Assembly: GCA_035631655.1 (NCBI GenBank)
Contig: DASQIH010000048.1
Location: forward strand, 9,137-73,136
DNA length: 64,000 nt
Reading direction: 5' to 3'
From: Gp1-AA122 sp035631655
Lineage (GTDB): Bacteria; Acidobacteriota; Terriglobia; Terriglobales; Acidobacteriaceae
Part shown: one piece after another, positions 44,171-52,670 of the stretch
How the letters are laid out: each line of letters starts with the position of its first letter
How positions within the stretch are numbered: position 1 is the first letter of the stretch
Program-made: the position numbers and the translations under genes
Notes under the pieces: model-generated
What the model saw: only the letters and a program-made list of their open reading frames with translations
Told to the model about the DNA's origin: nothing
Database searches by the model: none

Positions 44171-45265
44171 ATGCCAGCCGACCGAATCCTAGTGGTGGAT
44201 GACGAAGAAGCCATCCGCGAAATCATTACTGCTCAACTCCTCTCCGCCAATTACCAGTGCCGGCAAGCGGCCTCCGGACTAGAGGCTCTGGCGCTACTGA
44301 ACTCAGGGGAAGAATTCGAATTGATGCTCTCCGACTTGATGATGGCTGAGCTGGACGGAATCGGCCTGCTGGAGCGCACCAAGGAAAAATATCCCGACAT
44401 GCCGGTGGTCATGGTGACCGCCGTGCACGACATTTCTGTTGCCCTGGCGGCCATCCGCAACGGCGCGTATGACTACCTGCTCAAGCCGTTTGAGCGGGAA
44501 CAGTTGTTGGCAACCGCGCGTCGGGCGCTGGAGAACCGGCGACTCAAAATGGAGAACCGCGCCTACCAAACTAACCTGGAATCGCTGGTCGCCAACCGCA
44601 CGGATCAATTACGGAAGGCGATGGCCACCCTGGAGAAGTCTTACGATACGACCTTAGAGGTGCTCGGCGAGGCCCTCGACATGAGAGATGAGGAGACGGA
44701 AGGCCACTCTCGGCGCGTAACAGCATTTACCATCGCCGTCGCACGTGCCATGGGATTGCCGGCCGACCAGATTCGAGTGATCGCTCGTGGCGCCTTTCTG
44801 CATGACATCGGAAAGATGGCTATTGAGGATAAAATCCTGCGGAAACCAGGTAAGCTCGATCCCGAAGAAGTCGAACAAATGCGTGAGCACTGCTACAAAG
44901 GCTATCAACTGCTTAAGAGGGTTCCCTTCCTCGGGGAGGCGTGCGAAATCGTTTATTCACACCAGGAACACTTTGATGGGAGCGGCTATCCACGCAACCT
45001 GAAGGGTGAGGAAATACCCCTGGGGGCTAGAATTTTTGCGATTGCAGACACGTTGGATGCTATTACTTCGGATCGGCCCTACCGAAAGAGACAGACCTTC
45101 TCCGCTGCTCGGCAAGAGATCTACCGCTGCACAGGAACCCAGTTTGATCCGGGGGTGGTTCGCGTCTTCCGCACCATGCCCGACAGCATCTTTGAGGATC
45201 TGAAGAAAGAAATTGACTCCCAGACCCAGCGGTTCACCTTCTCGGCGGTAGCTAAAGGTTCATAG
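44171..45265 (+). CDS. HD-GYP response regulator (c-di-GMP phosphodiesterase)
   Basis: The 364-residue protein has a receiver domain (1-120, DD/E pocket ILVVDDEEA, phosphoacceptor in MLSDLMMAELDG, K in YLLKPFE), a coiled-coil linker and an HD-GYP domain (about 165-345). HD-GYP landmarks are EGHSRRV, FLHDIGKMAI, HQEHFDGSGYP and GARIFAIADTLDAITSDRPYR. Its role is to break down c-di-GMP on phosphorylation, probably by the divergent kinase 133 bases away. All key residues are present. Confidence 0.94.
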   Translation: MPADRILVVDDEEAIREIITAQLLSANYQCRQAASGLEALALLNSGEEFELMLSDLMMAELDGIGLLERTKEKYPDMPVVMVTAVHDISVALAAIRNGAYDYLLKPFEREQLLATARRALENRRLKMENRAYQTNLESLVANRTDQLRKAMATLEKSYDTTLEVLGEALDMRDEETEGHSRRVTAFTIAVARAMGLPADQIRVIARGAFLHDIGKMAIEDKILRKPGKLDPEEVEQMREHCYKGYQLLKRVPFLGEACEIVYSHQEHFDGSGYPRNLKGEEIPLGARIFAIADTLDAITSDRPYRKRQTFSAARQEIYRCTGTQFDPGVVRVFRTMPDSIFEDLKKEIDSQTQRFTFSAVAKGS

Positions 45266-45392
45266 AGCAACTCCACGGCCAGCGCTCAGGATCTATCCTC
45301 CTGAAATTCAAACGTAATTAGCAGGCAGCCATTTCTCCACACCGAAACATCCAACCTAGGGCAAGTGATTCCTTCAGCATGAGGACCTGGTT

Positions 45393-46037
45393 ATGACGAG
45401 GCTTCGTTCTCGCGTCTGGTGGTGTGTAGGCCCACTGTTGTTAGCAGGCATGTCCCTCGCAGCCGAGGAGCGTGCGGTTGCGCCTCCTCCGATGCCCAAC
45501 GCAATCCCGGAAGGCCAGACCTTTCTCATCCGCCTTAATGACAAGCTGGATACCAGCAACGTCAAACAGGGCCACCATTTCACAGCCAAGCTGGCCGAGG
45601 ACCTGGTAGCTCCTAATGGTGCGACTATTCCCCGCGGCAAGAAAATTTGGGGGCACGTTTCGTCGGTTGAACAGGGACTGCACGCGCGCATGCTCCTGAG
45701 CTTCGATCAGATTGATACCGGCCATGGAAAGATGCCGCTGGTCGCCACCGTGACCGGCGTGCCAGGTGAACATGCCGCCAAGCAGCCTGACGCCGAAGGC
45801 GAAATTGAGCGCAAGGGCATGGACAAGCGCCGCATGATCGAGACCGCCGCAGTGGGTGCGGGATTAGGCGCTGCCGCCGGGGCAGCTGCTGGTGGCGGTA
45901 AAGGTGCGGGCATTGGCGCTGGCGCAGGCGCTGGGTTAGGTGCCCTGACGGGCGTATTGTCGCAGCGCAACCTGCGCCTCGACAAGAACGCCACTCTGGA
46001 GGTCCGCCTCGACCATCCTCTCCAGATTCCTCGTTAG
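45393..46037 (+). CDS. Secreted glycine-zipper protein, paralogue of the one at 47085
   Basis: The 214-residue protein has a signal peptide (LLLAGMSLAAEE), a beta-rich domain (about 40-125, PEGQTFLIRLNDKLDTSNVKQGHHFTAKLAEDL), a glycine zipper (about 150-190, repeated GAGLGAAAGAAAGGG) and a final beta strand (LDKNATLEVRLDHPLQIPR). Glycine zippers often insert into or cross membranes. The same four-part layout occurs in the protein at 47085. Function unknown. GAGG 8 bases before ATG 45393. Confidence 0.78.
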   Translation: MTRLRSRVWWCVGPLLLAGMSLAAEERAVAPPPMPNAIPEGQTFLIRLNDKLDTSNVKQGHHFTAKLAEDLVAPNGATIPRGKKIWGHVSSVEQGLHARMLLSFDQIDTGHGKMPLVATVTGVPGEHAAKQPDAEGEIERKGMDKRRMIETAAVGAGLGAAAGAAAGGGKGAGIGAGAGAGLGALTGVLSQRNLRLDKNATLEVRLDHPLQIPR

Positions 46038-46041
46038 ATTC

Positions 46042-46097
46042 GTGTGGAGGCGGGTCTGTGACCCGCCGGACGGGTCAGAGACCCGCCCACACTTTTT
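46042..46097 (+). terminator. Strong terminator built from a GTGTGG-type repeat (family A)
   Basis: A long near-perfect stem (GTGTGGAGGCGGGTCT paired with AGACCCGCCCACAC), ending in TTTTT (46093-46097), starts 4 bases after the glycine-zipper gene stop. Confidence 0.75.
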
Positions 46098-46145
46098 GCG
46101 CAGACCGGATCCCTCGTCGCAGGATCCAGTCTTTCGACGATGATG

Positions 46146-46171
46146 AAGGCACGGGGTAAGACCCGTGCCTT
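46146..46171 (+). repeat. Perfect 10-bp hairpin
   Basis: AAGGCACGGG / CCCGTGCCTT with a 6-base loop, followed by TGTCTT. It is the second of three consecutive hairpins between the glycine-zipper and SIMPL genes and could be a back-up terminator. Confidence 0.6.
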
Positions 46172-46203
46172 TGTCTTGGTGAACGAACTAGACACCTGGG
46201 TGC

Positions 46204-46234
46204 CCCATGTCTCGCCTCTTTTGCGAGACATGGG
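46204..46234. repeat. Perfect 12-bp hairpin
   Basis: CCCATGTCTCGC / GCGAGACATGGG with a 7-base loop. It is the third hairpin in the array, 75 bases upstream of the SIMPL gene start, and lacks a T-run on the plus strand. Confidence 0.6.
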
Positions 46235-46309
46235 AGACGCAAGTCCTTCGTTCTCCCTCATTCTTTTAGTAGTGGGAAGCAAGTGTATAAACTCGAACGG
46301 GAGCCTCCA

Positions 46310-47032
46310 ATGACCAAGGCTGCTTTTATTGTCCTGTTTGCGGCAACCCTCTACTCACCCGCGCAGGAACATCCTACGATCACCGCGCAGCCCAACACGG
46401 TATTCGTCGGCGCCGACGGCAAGTTCGAGGCGGCACCGGATACGGCACGCGTGCAATTCAACATCTCCGCCCAGGAGGACACAGCCAGGGCCGCTTACGA
46501 CCGGGCCTCGAAAGACGCAGAGCAAATCCGCCAGATTCTGCGCTCCAACGGCATTGATCCTAAAACTGCCGAGATCGGCTTCTTTTCCCTGCAACCCGTG
46601 TACGACTGGAGAACGGCCAAGAGAAAGCTGGTGGGCTATCGGGTGAATTCTGCCGTTTCTTTGAAGCTCAAGGATTTTTCCAAGATCGCTCCTATCGTGC
46701 AGCAGCTTGCCGACACGGATGTCACCGAGAACCAGTCCATCAATTACTCGCTGGAAAATATCGATGCCGCCAAGGTCAAGGCGGTAGAAGATGCGTATCG
46801 CCACGCCCGGGAAAATGCCGAGGCCGTCGCCCGGGCGGGCGGGCGGGTGTTAGGAGACCTGTCTTATGCGTCGGTAGATACTTTTGAGCAGGTGCGCATC
46901 ATGTCTCCCCTGGCGGCACAACCAATGGCGGGGATGCGGGCTCAAGCAGAGGCACCGGCACCCACGGCGGAATTCAGCCCGCAGAACGTGCTGGTAACGG
47001 CGCATGTGAATGCCATGTTCGCGCTGAAATAA
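46310..47032 (+). CDS. SIMPL (DUF541) domain protein, secreted
   Basis: The protein has 240 residues from ATG 46310 (GGGAG 6 bases upstream). A signal peptide (AAFIVLFAATLYSPAQ) is followed by the SIMPL/oxidative-stress-defence domain, with GxGxxxxxPDxAxV-like start (VGADGKFEAAPDTARVQFNIS), LRSNGIDPKTAEI, VGYRVNSAVSLKLKD and RENAEAVARAGGRVLGDL. Members are periplasmic or surface proteins (E. coli YggE) linked to oxidative stress; the mechanism is not known. Confidence 0.9.
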   Translation: MTKAAFIVLFAATLYSPAQEHPTITAQPNTVFVGADGKFEAAPDTARVQFNISAQEDTARAAYDRASKDAEQIRQILRSNGIDPKTAEIGFFSLQPVYDWRTAKRKLVGYRVNSAVSLKLKDFSKIAPIVQQLADTDVTENQSINYSLENIDAAKVKAVEDAYRHARENAEAVARAGGRVLGDLSYASVDTFEQVRIMSPLAAQPMAGMRAQAEAPAPTAEFSPQNVLVTAHVNAMFALK

Positions 47033-47050
47033 TCTTTACGTCTATGCGGG

Positions 47051-47074
47051 GGCGCGGACAAGAGTGTCTGCGCC
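47051..47074. terminator. Bidirectional hairpin (repeat family C)
   Basis: GGCGCGGACA / TGTCTGCGCC around AGAG lies between the convergent SIMPL and glycine-zipper genes, 18 and 10 bases from their stops. It shares its core with 25623-25643. Confidence 0.5.
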
Positions 47075-47084
47075 CCACGGCCAA

Positions 47085-47765
47085 TTACCTCACCCGGGCT
47101 GCGTCCAAGGGAATCGGCCGCTGAATCACCATCTCCAACGTGGTACCGGCATCCAGGCGGACATCCGTATTGCGCGTTAACAACGCAATGGCAGTCCCGG
47201 CAGCTCCTCCGACGCCCGCACCAATCAGCGCGCCCTTGCCGCCCTGGCTCAGTCCTCCAACGACGGCGCCGGTCGCCCCGGTGCTGGCTATCGTGCCGAC
47301 TTTCTTGCCAGTATCGCTGTCCTGTCGAATCGTGCCTTCTTTATCCTTGATCGAGGTCTTCTCTGCCCCGGGGACGTTCTCGACCGCGCCCGGCAGCATG
47401 ACGGTGTATCCGTTGGGGTAAATAAGCGTGGTGAAGTGGATGAGCACTTCGGCCCTGCCCTTGACCCGTCCCGCTTTCTGTACGTGACTGATCCGCCCCT
47501 GCACGTACGTTCCCGCCGGAACTAACACTCTCTCGTTCAAGACGAATGGGAAGGTTGTGGCGGCATAGACCGCATCGCCTTCGCGTGCGCTTTTCGTAGA
47601 GATGGCGTGCTTCAGCGCAACCGGGATCTTACTTCCTGCGGGGATGGTCAGCGTGTTCTCGTTGCTGTCTTTGGATTCGGTGGGCCGGGCAGGTTCTGAC
47701 GAAGCCGGCTTGGCTTGAGAAAACGCCAGGCTGGATAACAATAAGAACGTGAGCAGAGAGCGCAT
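47085..47765 (-). CDS. Secreted glycine-zipper protein, paralogue of the one at 45393
   Basis: The 226-residue protein has a signal peptide (MRSLLTFLLLSSLAFSQ), a beta domain (about 38-140, LTIPAGSKIPVALKHAISTKSAREGDAVYAATTFPF), a glycine zipper (about 160-200, GATGAVVGGLSQGGKGALIGAGVGGAAGTAIALL) and a terminal strand (LDAGTTLEMVIQRPIPLD). It follows the same plan as its paralogue 1.1 kb away, on the opposite strand. Function unknown. GGAGG precedes ATG 47765. Confidence 0.78.
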   Translation of the reverse strand: MRSLLTFLLLSSLAFSQAKPASSEPARPTESKDSNENTLTIPAGSKIPVALKHAISTKSAREGDAVYAATTFPFVLNERVLVPAGTYVQGRISHVQKAGRVKGRAEVLIHFTTLIYPNGYTVMLPGAVENVPGAEKTSIKDKEGTIRQDSDTGKKVGTIASTGATGAVVGGLSQGGKGALIGAGVGGAAGTAIALLTRNTDVRLDAGTTLEMVIQRPIPLDAARVR

Positions 47766-48040
47766 AGAACCCTCCGACTATTGCGGCAAAGCTACGACGA
47801 CAGTATAGACTGCGAAAGTGAGTAGGATGCGGCGTGAGCTTAAATTGGTTTCATGCAGGCAACTACGTTGAGGACGAGAAGCCATTCAGGTCAGCAAATC
47901 GGCTGTCGAGCAGTGTGTTAAGGCGAGGTTTTCGCCAACACCACCGTAGTTGCACGTCCACAATCATCAGAACCTACGTTATGCCACTTTCAACCAAATC
48001 CCGCTTCCACATTGCCATGCATGCGATTTAACGCTAATTT

Positions 48041-49165
48041 ATGTCGGCCATGCTTGCGCCTGACGCATACACCATCACGGCCACTCTGTGCGTCTGTGCG
48101 TACTATGCTGCGGCGTGGGCAGTTATAGTTCGCGACGTGAAAAAGGGTACGGTCGTTCCGCTCTACGCGCCTCCAGCGCACCTATCGCCTGCGGCGATTC
48201 GCTACGCCTGGAAAAGAACATTCGATGACCGCACGTTCTGGGCAGCAGTGCTCAGCATCGTTTCCAAAGGGCTGGCAACCATGAAATCGGAAGATGGGAT
48301 TTCAGTGCTTCGCCTAACTCCGGCCGCGAATATGAAAGTTCTTTTGCCCCAGGAAGAAAGGTTGTTAGTACATGAAATGCTCGCTCATCGCAAGCGTAAG
48401 GGCATGCGGATCGGCATGCTCGACGGGCGGACGGAGGTAATCGTAAGTCAAATGGCTGACCTGTTGCGGCGAGAGGCATTGGGAGTCTGGTTTGAGGAAA
48501 ACCGTGCGTTCCTGATAATCGGAACGGTGCTATCGGGTATCGCGGTTTTCGTCGCCGCCCGACCCCATGGGGCAGATGAGTGGTTCGCATTGGGAATATC
48601 GTTGGCTGTTATGGCGCCGTCTGTGTATTACTTGACCTTTCTGTTGCTGAGAACGCAAGACCTGTACCGAACCGCCCACAACAAACTCGATGCCCAAGTT
48701 ATCAGCAGGGCAGCCGTCCTATTCGCATGGATCGTTCCTTGCATCGCAGGAATCACCTTGGGCTTTGTGGTACTTGGTGGCACGTTTGGATGGCCCGTCC
48801 TCGCTGTGACCGTGGTCGTGACAGCATTGGATGTCCACTTTTTGCATTTCATGAGGATACCCACTCAGGAAGGTCGAAAGCTGCTCGATGAAGTCGAGGG
48901 ATTCCGGCGATTCCTGAAAGAAGTGGATCAGTTTCCGATGGACACCTCCGAAGCTCCGCACGAACACCCAGGAATTTACGAGAAATTCCTGCCCTACGCC
49001 GTCGCATTGGAAGTAGAACAGGCTTGGAGTGATCGATTCATTGCAATGGCTTCGACCTTCCATCAAGCCGAAACTGTGCCCAATATGCAGTCGTTTTATC
49101 TTGGAATGTGGGACGGCAAACCCGTCGAGATTGTGTATCGGCCCGAGCCATTTCGCCGTGCTTAG
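48041..49165 (+). CDS. DUF2207-like membrane protein lacking the N-terminal ectodomain
   Basis: In this 374-residue protein, LSPAAIRYAWKRTFDDRTFWAAVLSIVSKGLATM and the later VEGFRRFLKEVDQFPMD...LPYAVALEVEQAWSDRF match the cytoplasmic half of DUF2207 proteins. The usual signal peptide and large extracytoplasmic domain are absent; only about 35 residues with one helix precede. Two pairs of membrane segments lie in the middle (about 153-215 and 233-275). The start is uncertain (ATG 48041 or 48050), with no clear Shine-Dalgarno. Function unknown. Confidence 0.7.
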   Translation: MSAMLAPDAYTITATLCVCAYYAAAWAVIVRDVKKGTVVPLYAPPAHLSPAAIRYAWKRTFDDRTFWAAVLSIVSKGLATMKSEDGISVLRLTPAANMKVLLPQEERLLVHEMLAHRKRKGMRIGMLDGRTEVIVSQMADLLRREALGVWFEENRAFLIIGTVLSGIAVFVAARPHGADEWFALGISLAVMAPSVYYLTFLLLRTQDLYRTAHNKLDAQVISRAAVLFAWIVPCIAGITLGFVVLGGTFGWPVLAVTVVVTALDVHFLHFMRIPTQEGRKLLDEVEGFRRFLKEVDQFPMDTSEAPHEHPGIYEKFLPYAVALEVEQAWSDRFIAMASTFHQAETVPNMQSFYLGMWDGKPVEIVYRPEPFRRA

Positions 49166-49213
49166 TGGCGCGTCTTCAATGAGATTGGGTTGGCGCAGCT
49201 ATACCTGGCGAAA

Positions 49214-49486
49214 TCAGGGTGGGCCTGCTCGCTTCACCTGGTTATCTCGTACATTGCCCATGAACTGAGACTGCAACTTCTGCGCGCACCGTTCGCCACA
49301 GACGTGCAGCGTGCCTTCTGCCTGGGCGAGTTCTTCGTTCCAGGGTGCGAGATAAAGCACAGGAGCTTTGAACTGCTCGATGGACGTCCACATCAGCCAC
49401 CAGCGATCAGTCGCAGCTTTCACCACTCCGCAGTTAGGGCCGGCGCAACGGTACAGCGGGTTCGATCCCACAGAATTGGCACTCAT
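49214..49486 (-). CDS. Small zinc-ribbon-like protein
   Basis: The 90-residue protein has C14-x4-C19 and C63-x3-C67, a four-cysteine pattern suited to one Zn ion, around an aromatic stretch (DRWWLMWTS). No signal peptide. GGAG stands 8 bases before ATG 49486. I do not recognise a named family. The conserved-looking cysteine pairs and the ribosome site favour a real gene. Confidence 0.65.
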   Translation of the reverse strand: MSANSVGSNPLYRCAGPNCGVVKAATDRWWLMWTSIEQFKAPVLYLAPWNEELAQAEGTLHVCGERCAQKLQSQFMGNVRDNQVKRAGPP

Positions 49487-49568
49487 CACATCAGCTCCGG
49501 GGTTGGAGCGGCTATTTTATCGAAAGCCGTGGACTCTGCGAGGGTTGGATAGCGGTCAAAAGGATGTC

Positions 49569-49689
49569 TTGTCATTCCGAGGCGGCCTCCGCCGCGAGGA
49601 ATCTGCTTTTCGCTCGTCGCACGTTTTTCCGGGTCGAACGTGGGCCGAAGGAGCAGATTCCTCGGCGCTAAAGCGCCTCGCAATGACAA
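49569..49689. repeat. Long inverted pair of GTCATTCCGAG-type repeats (family B)
   Basis: The left arm (49569-49607) runs from TTGTCATTCCGAGG to GAGGAATCTGCT. The right arm (49652-49689) is its inverse, from AGCAGATTCCTCGG to CGCAATGACAA. Each arm has its own inner hairpin. The 44 bases between the arms carry no gene. The pair lies 32 bases past the NamZ-fusion gene stop and could fold into one large stem. Confidence 0.75.
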
Positions 49690-49720
49690 GAGCTGACTGG
49701 GCCGGTCCTTGAATTCTGCT

Positions 49721-52123
49721 CTATTTATAAGTCAGATATTTCTCACGAACCGCCATGAATTGCTGCAGGCGCTCCTGCCAGTCCTGCGCGATGCGGCGCG
49801 GATCCTGATCGTGGCCAATCGAATCGAAGACCGACTGGTTGGCCAGGATCTCGATCATCCTCGTCATCTGCCATTGTTGCGGATAGACCTTGTGCAGCGC
49901 GGACGCCAGTTCCACCCCTAGTTGCGGAGCGTCCAGAACATTGCGGTTAAGAAGAACAATGTTTACCCCCTCGCACTTCTCTCCGGCAAAGTTGCTGGAC
50001 AATGGCGTGAAGCTCACGGGAACAAAACGCACTCCGGCGATTTCTCGCGCATTGAGGTAAGTTGCCAATTCCTTTCCCTTGATCCAAGGAGCGCCGAGCA
50101 GTTCGAAGGGAGTATCGGTTCCCCGCCCGACCGAAACGTTCGTCCCTTCGACCAAGGCCACACCCGGATACAGCGCCGCTTCGGTCACGCTGCGCAGGTT
50201 GGGCGACGGATTGATCCAGGCGAGGCCGGTAGAGTCGTACCAGTCGCCGCGCAGCCACCCCTCCATGGCGACTACCTGCAGCTTGGCATGGATGTCCCGC
50301 TCGCTGTTGAACATGGTCGCCAGTTCGCCGATCGTCATGCCGTGGCGCACGGGGATGGGATGGTAGTTGACGAAATTCTCTCGTCCTATATCCGATACGG
50401 GGCCCTGCACAAATGAACCTGTTACCGGATTGGGACGATCGAGCACGGTGATCTCGATCCCGACCTTGGCGGCGGCTTCCAGGAAATAGCCAACCGTGGT
50501 TTCGTAGGTGTAGCAACGCGCTCCCGCATCCTGAATATCAATGACCACAGCATCGAGTGTCTTCAAGAGGTCGATCGAGGGCCGCCGCGCCGCATCAGTT
50601 GCGCCGTAGACGCTGTAGACAGGCACGCCAGTAGCCGCGTCCTTGGAGTTGCCGATATCGGTAGTATCCAGCGCGCCCGTAACACCATGCTCGGGGCTGA
50701 AGATTGCTTCCAGCGAAACTCCCGGCGCCTGGGCCAATACATCAATCGTGCGGCGGCCTTCGGAATCCACTCCGGTTTGGTTGGTCAGAATGCCGATCTT
50801 TTTCTTTCCCGTCGCCGCCCGTAGAGCATCGAAATTGTGCTCTTCCAGAACATCAATTCCGGTCTTGACCGAGCCATTGCGGGCAGCGAGCCGGCGGCCG
50901 CCTGCCATGGCTTCGTTGTAGCCGGTGATGCTCTCCCAGCGCAGCTTCTCCTTCTCGCTGGCCGTAAGCGGCAGCGCAGCAGCGACCGCCGTAGCCAGCT
51001 TGGTTCGCAACGACACCGCAGTTCCCCGTCCGCGCGGGTGAACGGAGTTGGTCAGCAGGATGATGTAGGTTTTCGTTACCGGATCGATCCACAAGGATGT
51101 CCCGGTGAATCCAGTGTGGCCGAAAGAGCCTACCGGCAAAAGGTCGCCGCGATTCGTCGAGAAAGGCGAATCAATGTCCCAGCCAAAGCCCCGCAGACAA
51201 GTTGCGTTGGGCGGTTGCTGGGGAGTGGACATCTTCTCGACGGCAAGCGGGGAAAGCACCTTGCTGCCACTGAGCAATGCCTGCGCGAATTTCGCGAGAT
51301 CGTCTGCCGTCGAGAATACGCCGGCGTGCCCGGCCACTCCGCCCATGCGGCGGGCACTCGGGTCGTGGACTACGCCGCGCAGCATCACGCCATCATCGTC
51401 ATATTGCGTGGGGGCAATCTTCGGCCTCCATGATGCCGGTGGGAGATAGCGCGTGTGCGTCATCTTCAGGGGAACGAAAATTTTGCTTTGGGCGTAATTG
51501 TCGAGGGTCATCTTCGAGACTTGCTCGACCAGCGCGCCCAGCGTGATGAAATTAATATCGCTGTAGACGAATTGCGAACCCGGCGGATTTTCCGGTTTTT
51601 CGGCAAACGCCATCCCGTACGCGGTGGCTCTCCCTTGCCAGGGAGTTTTTAGGTCGAGGTCGGGCTCCAGGCCGGAAAAATGTGTCAGCAGTTCCCGCAC
51701 CGTGATGTCTTCCTTGCCGTTCTGAGCGAATTCCGGCAGGTACTTCGCAACCGGATCATTGGGACGCACTTCGCCCTGCTCGATGAGTTGCATCACCGCG
51801 GTGGTTGTGGCCACTACTTTGGTCAGTGAAGCCAAGTCAAAAATTGTGTCCAAGGTCATCCGCTCACGCCGCGGTTCGAGGGCCCGATAACCAAATGCCT
51901 TGCGATAAACAACCTGGCCGTTGTGGCCGATCAACACGACGGCGCCGGGGATCTGGCCGGCATCGATGGCCTGCTTGATGACACTGTCAATGACATCGAG
52001 GCGAGCGTAGGGGCCCGCCTTGGTCGCCTTCGCCGCCGCGGCCGGTAGGACGAGCAGGGTGAGAAGCAACAGAGCGCCTAGCGCGCGGGCATGCAACCAG
52101 CGCGCATGTCTATTCACCTTCAT
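49721..52123 (-). CDS. Exported fusion of beta-lactamase-fold hydrolase and exo-N-acetylmuramidase (NamZ, DUF1343)
   Basis: The 800-residue protein has a signal peptide (ALGALLLLTLLVLPAAAAK). Residues about 40-395 are a serine hydrolase of the S12/beta-lactamase class: SLTK at 99-102, Tyr187 in YSDINF and HTG at 336-338. Residues about 420-800 are DUF1343/NamZ (GH171), with IGILTNQTGVD and SPEHG, where E478 fits the catalytic glutamate. NamZ removes terminal MurNAc from glycan ends. In Bacillus subtilis the separate amiE (beta-lactamase-fold amidase) and namZ genes are neighbours in one recycling cluster, so this looks like both in one polypeptide, acting in the periplasm. murQ and a second hydrolase lie nearby. 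Confidence 0.9.
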   Translation of the reverse strand: MKVNRHARWLHARALGALLLLTLLVLPAAAAKATKAGPYARLDVIDSVIKQAIDAGQIPGAVVLIGHNGQVVYRKAFGYRALEPRRERMTLDTIFDLASLTKVVATTTAVMQLIEQGEVRPNDPVAKYLPEFAQNGKEDITVRELLTHFSGLEPDLDLKTPWQGRATAYGMAFAEKPENPPGSQFVYSDINFITLGALVEQVSKMTLDNYAQSKIFVPLKMTHTRYLPPASWRPKIAPTQYDDDGVMLRGVVHDPSARRMGGVAGHAGVFSTADDLAKFAQALLSGSKVLSPLAVEKMSTPQQPPNATCLRGFGWDIDSPFSTNRGDLLPVGSFGHTGFTGTSLWIDPVTKTYIILLTNSVHPRGRGTAVSLRTKLATAVAAALPLTASEKEKLRWESITGYNEAMAGGRRLAARNGSVKTGIDVLEEHNFDALRAATGKKKIGILTNQTGVDSEGRRTIDVLAQAPGVSLEAIFSPEHGVTGALDTTDIGNSKDAATGVPVYSVYGATDAARRPSIDLLKTLDAVVIDIQDAGARCYTYETTVGYFLEAAAKVGIEITVLDRPNPVTGSFVQGPVSDIGRENFVNYHPIPVRHGMTIGELATMFNSERDIHAKLQVVAMEGWLRGDWYDSTGLAWINPSPNLRSVTEAALYPGVALVEGTNVSVGRGTDTPFELLGAPWIKGKELATYLNAREIAGVRFVPVSFTPLSSNFAGEKCEGVNIVLLNRNVLDAPQLGVELASALHKVYPQQWQMTRMIEILANQSVFDSIGHDQDPRRIAQDWQERLQQFMAVREKYLTYK

Positions 52124-52189
52124 ATTGACGAAGAAAAGTATGTTCTGACTTTACACAAGCAGAGCGGGATTTCTCAACAAACGGAAGTG

Positions 52190-52501
52190 CTAAGGGTGCC
52201 CTTTGTGCCACAGGTAGAGACCCACCCCTATGAGCGCACCTGAGGGCAAGGCAAGAACGAAAAACCACCTGACTTGCGGCAGCGCCACAAAGAAAATTGC
52301 CATAGTCCCAATCGTGAATACCAGACCCATAGCTCCCTTCACCGGAATCTTCGCAATCTGTATCGCGGGCCGTTGCTCGTCGTCTTGCTGACCAGGTGAG
52401 GATTGCGACGAATGAAGAACTGCCGCCACCAGAATACCTAGCAGCAAAGTAGGAAAGATGAACCAGGCCAGCACAGGCTCAGCGGCTAAGAGCACGATCA
52501 T
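52190..52501 (-). CDS. Small membrane protein of unknown function
   Basis: The 103-residue protein has three hydrophobic segments (LLAAEPVLAWFIFPTLLLGILVAAV, GAMGLVFTIGTMAIFFVAL, WFFVLALPSGALIGVGLYL) and a short polar loop. Four-base periodicity and clean boundaries support a gene, but I see no strong ribosome site or family. It lies upstream of the NamZ fusion on the same strand, 66 bases before its start. Confidence 0.6.
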   Translation of the reverse strand: MIVLLAAEPVLAWFIFPTLLLGILVAAVLHSSQSSPGQQDDEQRPAIQIAKIPVKGAMGLVFTIGTMAIFFVALPQVRWFFVLALPSGALIGVGLYLWHKGHP

Positions 52502-52670
52502 CCCAGCAAGGTGACCACGATACCGACTGGCCTCTTAACGCGTGCAGACACGACAAAATTCTAGTACACAGGGATGCACATCTTTACCCTCTCCTTCGAA
52601 CTCTGCTAATGTTGGACCTTAGCCTTTATCCGAGGTCTTTCGCGTTCTGACCAGCGTCCCAAAAACCTCC

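Noticed and set aside
47834..48031. 65-codon plus-strand frame before the DUF2207-like gene
   Set aside because: No ribosome site, no domain, and Arg/Ser-rich composition typical of noncoding GC-rich DNA.
49455..49480. GGTTCGATCC, a tRNA T-loop-like string
   Set aside because: No acceptor stem, anticodon stem or CCA is found around it, and it lies in the zinc-ribbon gene (GSNPLYRC).
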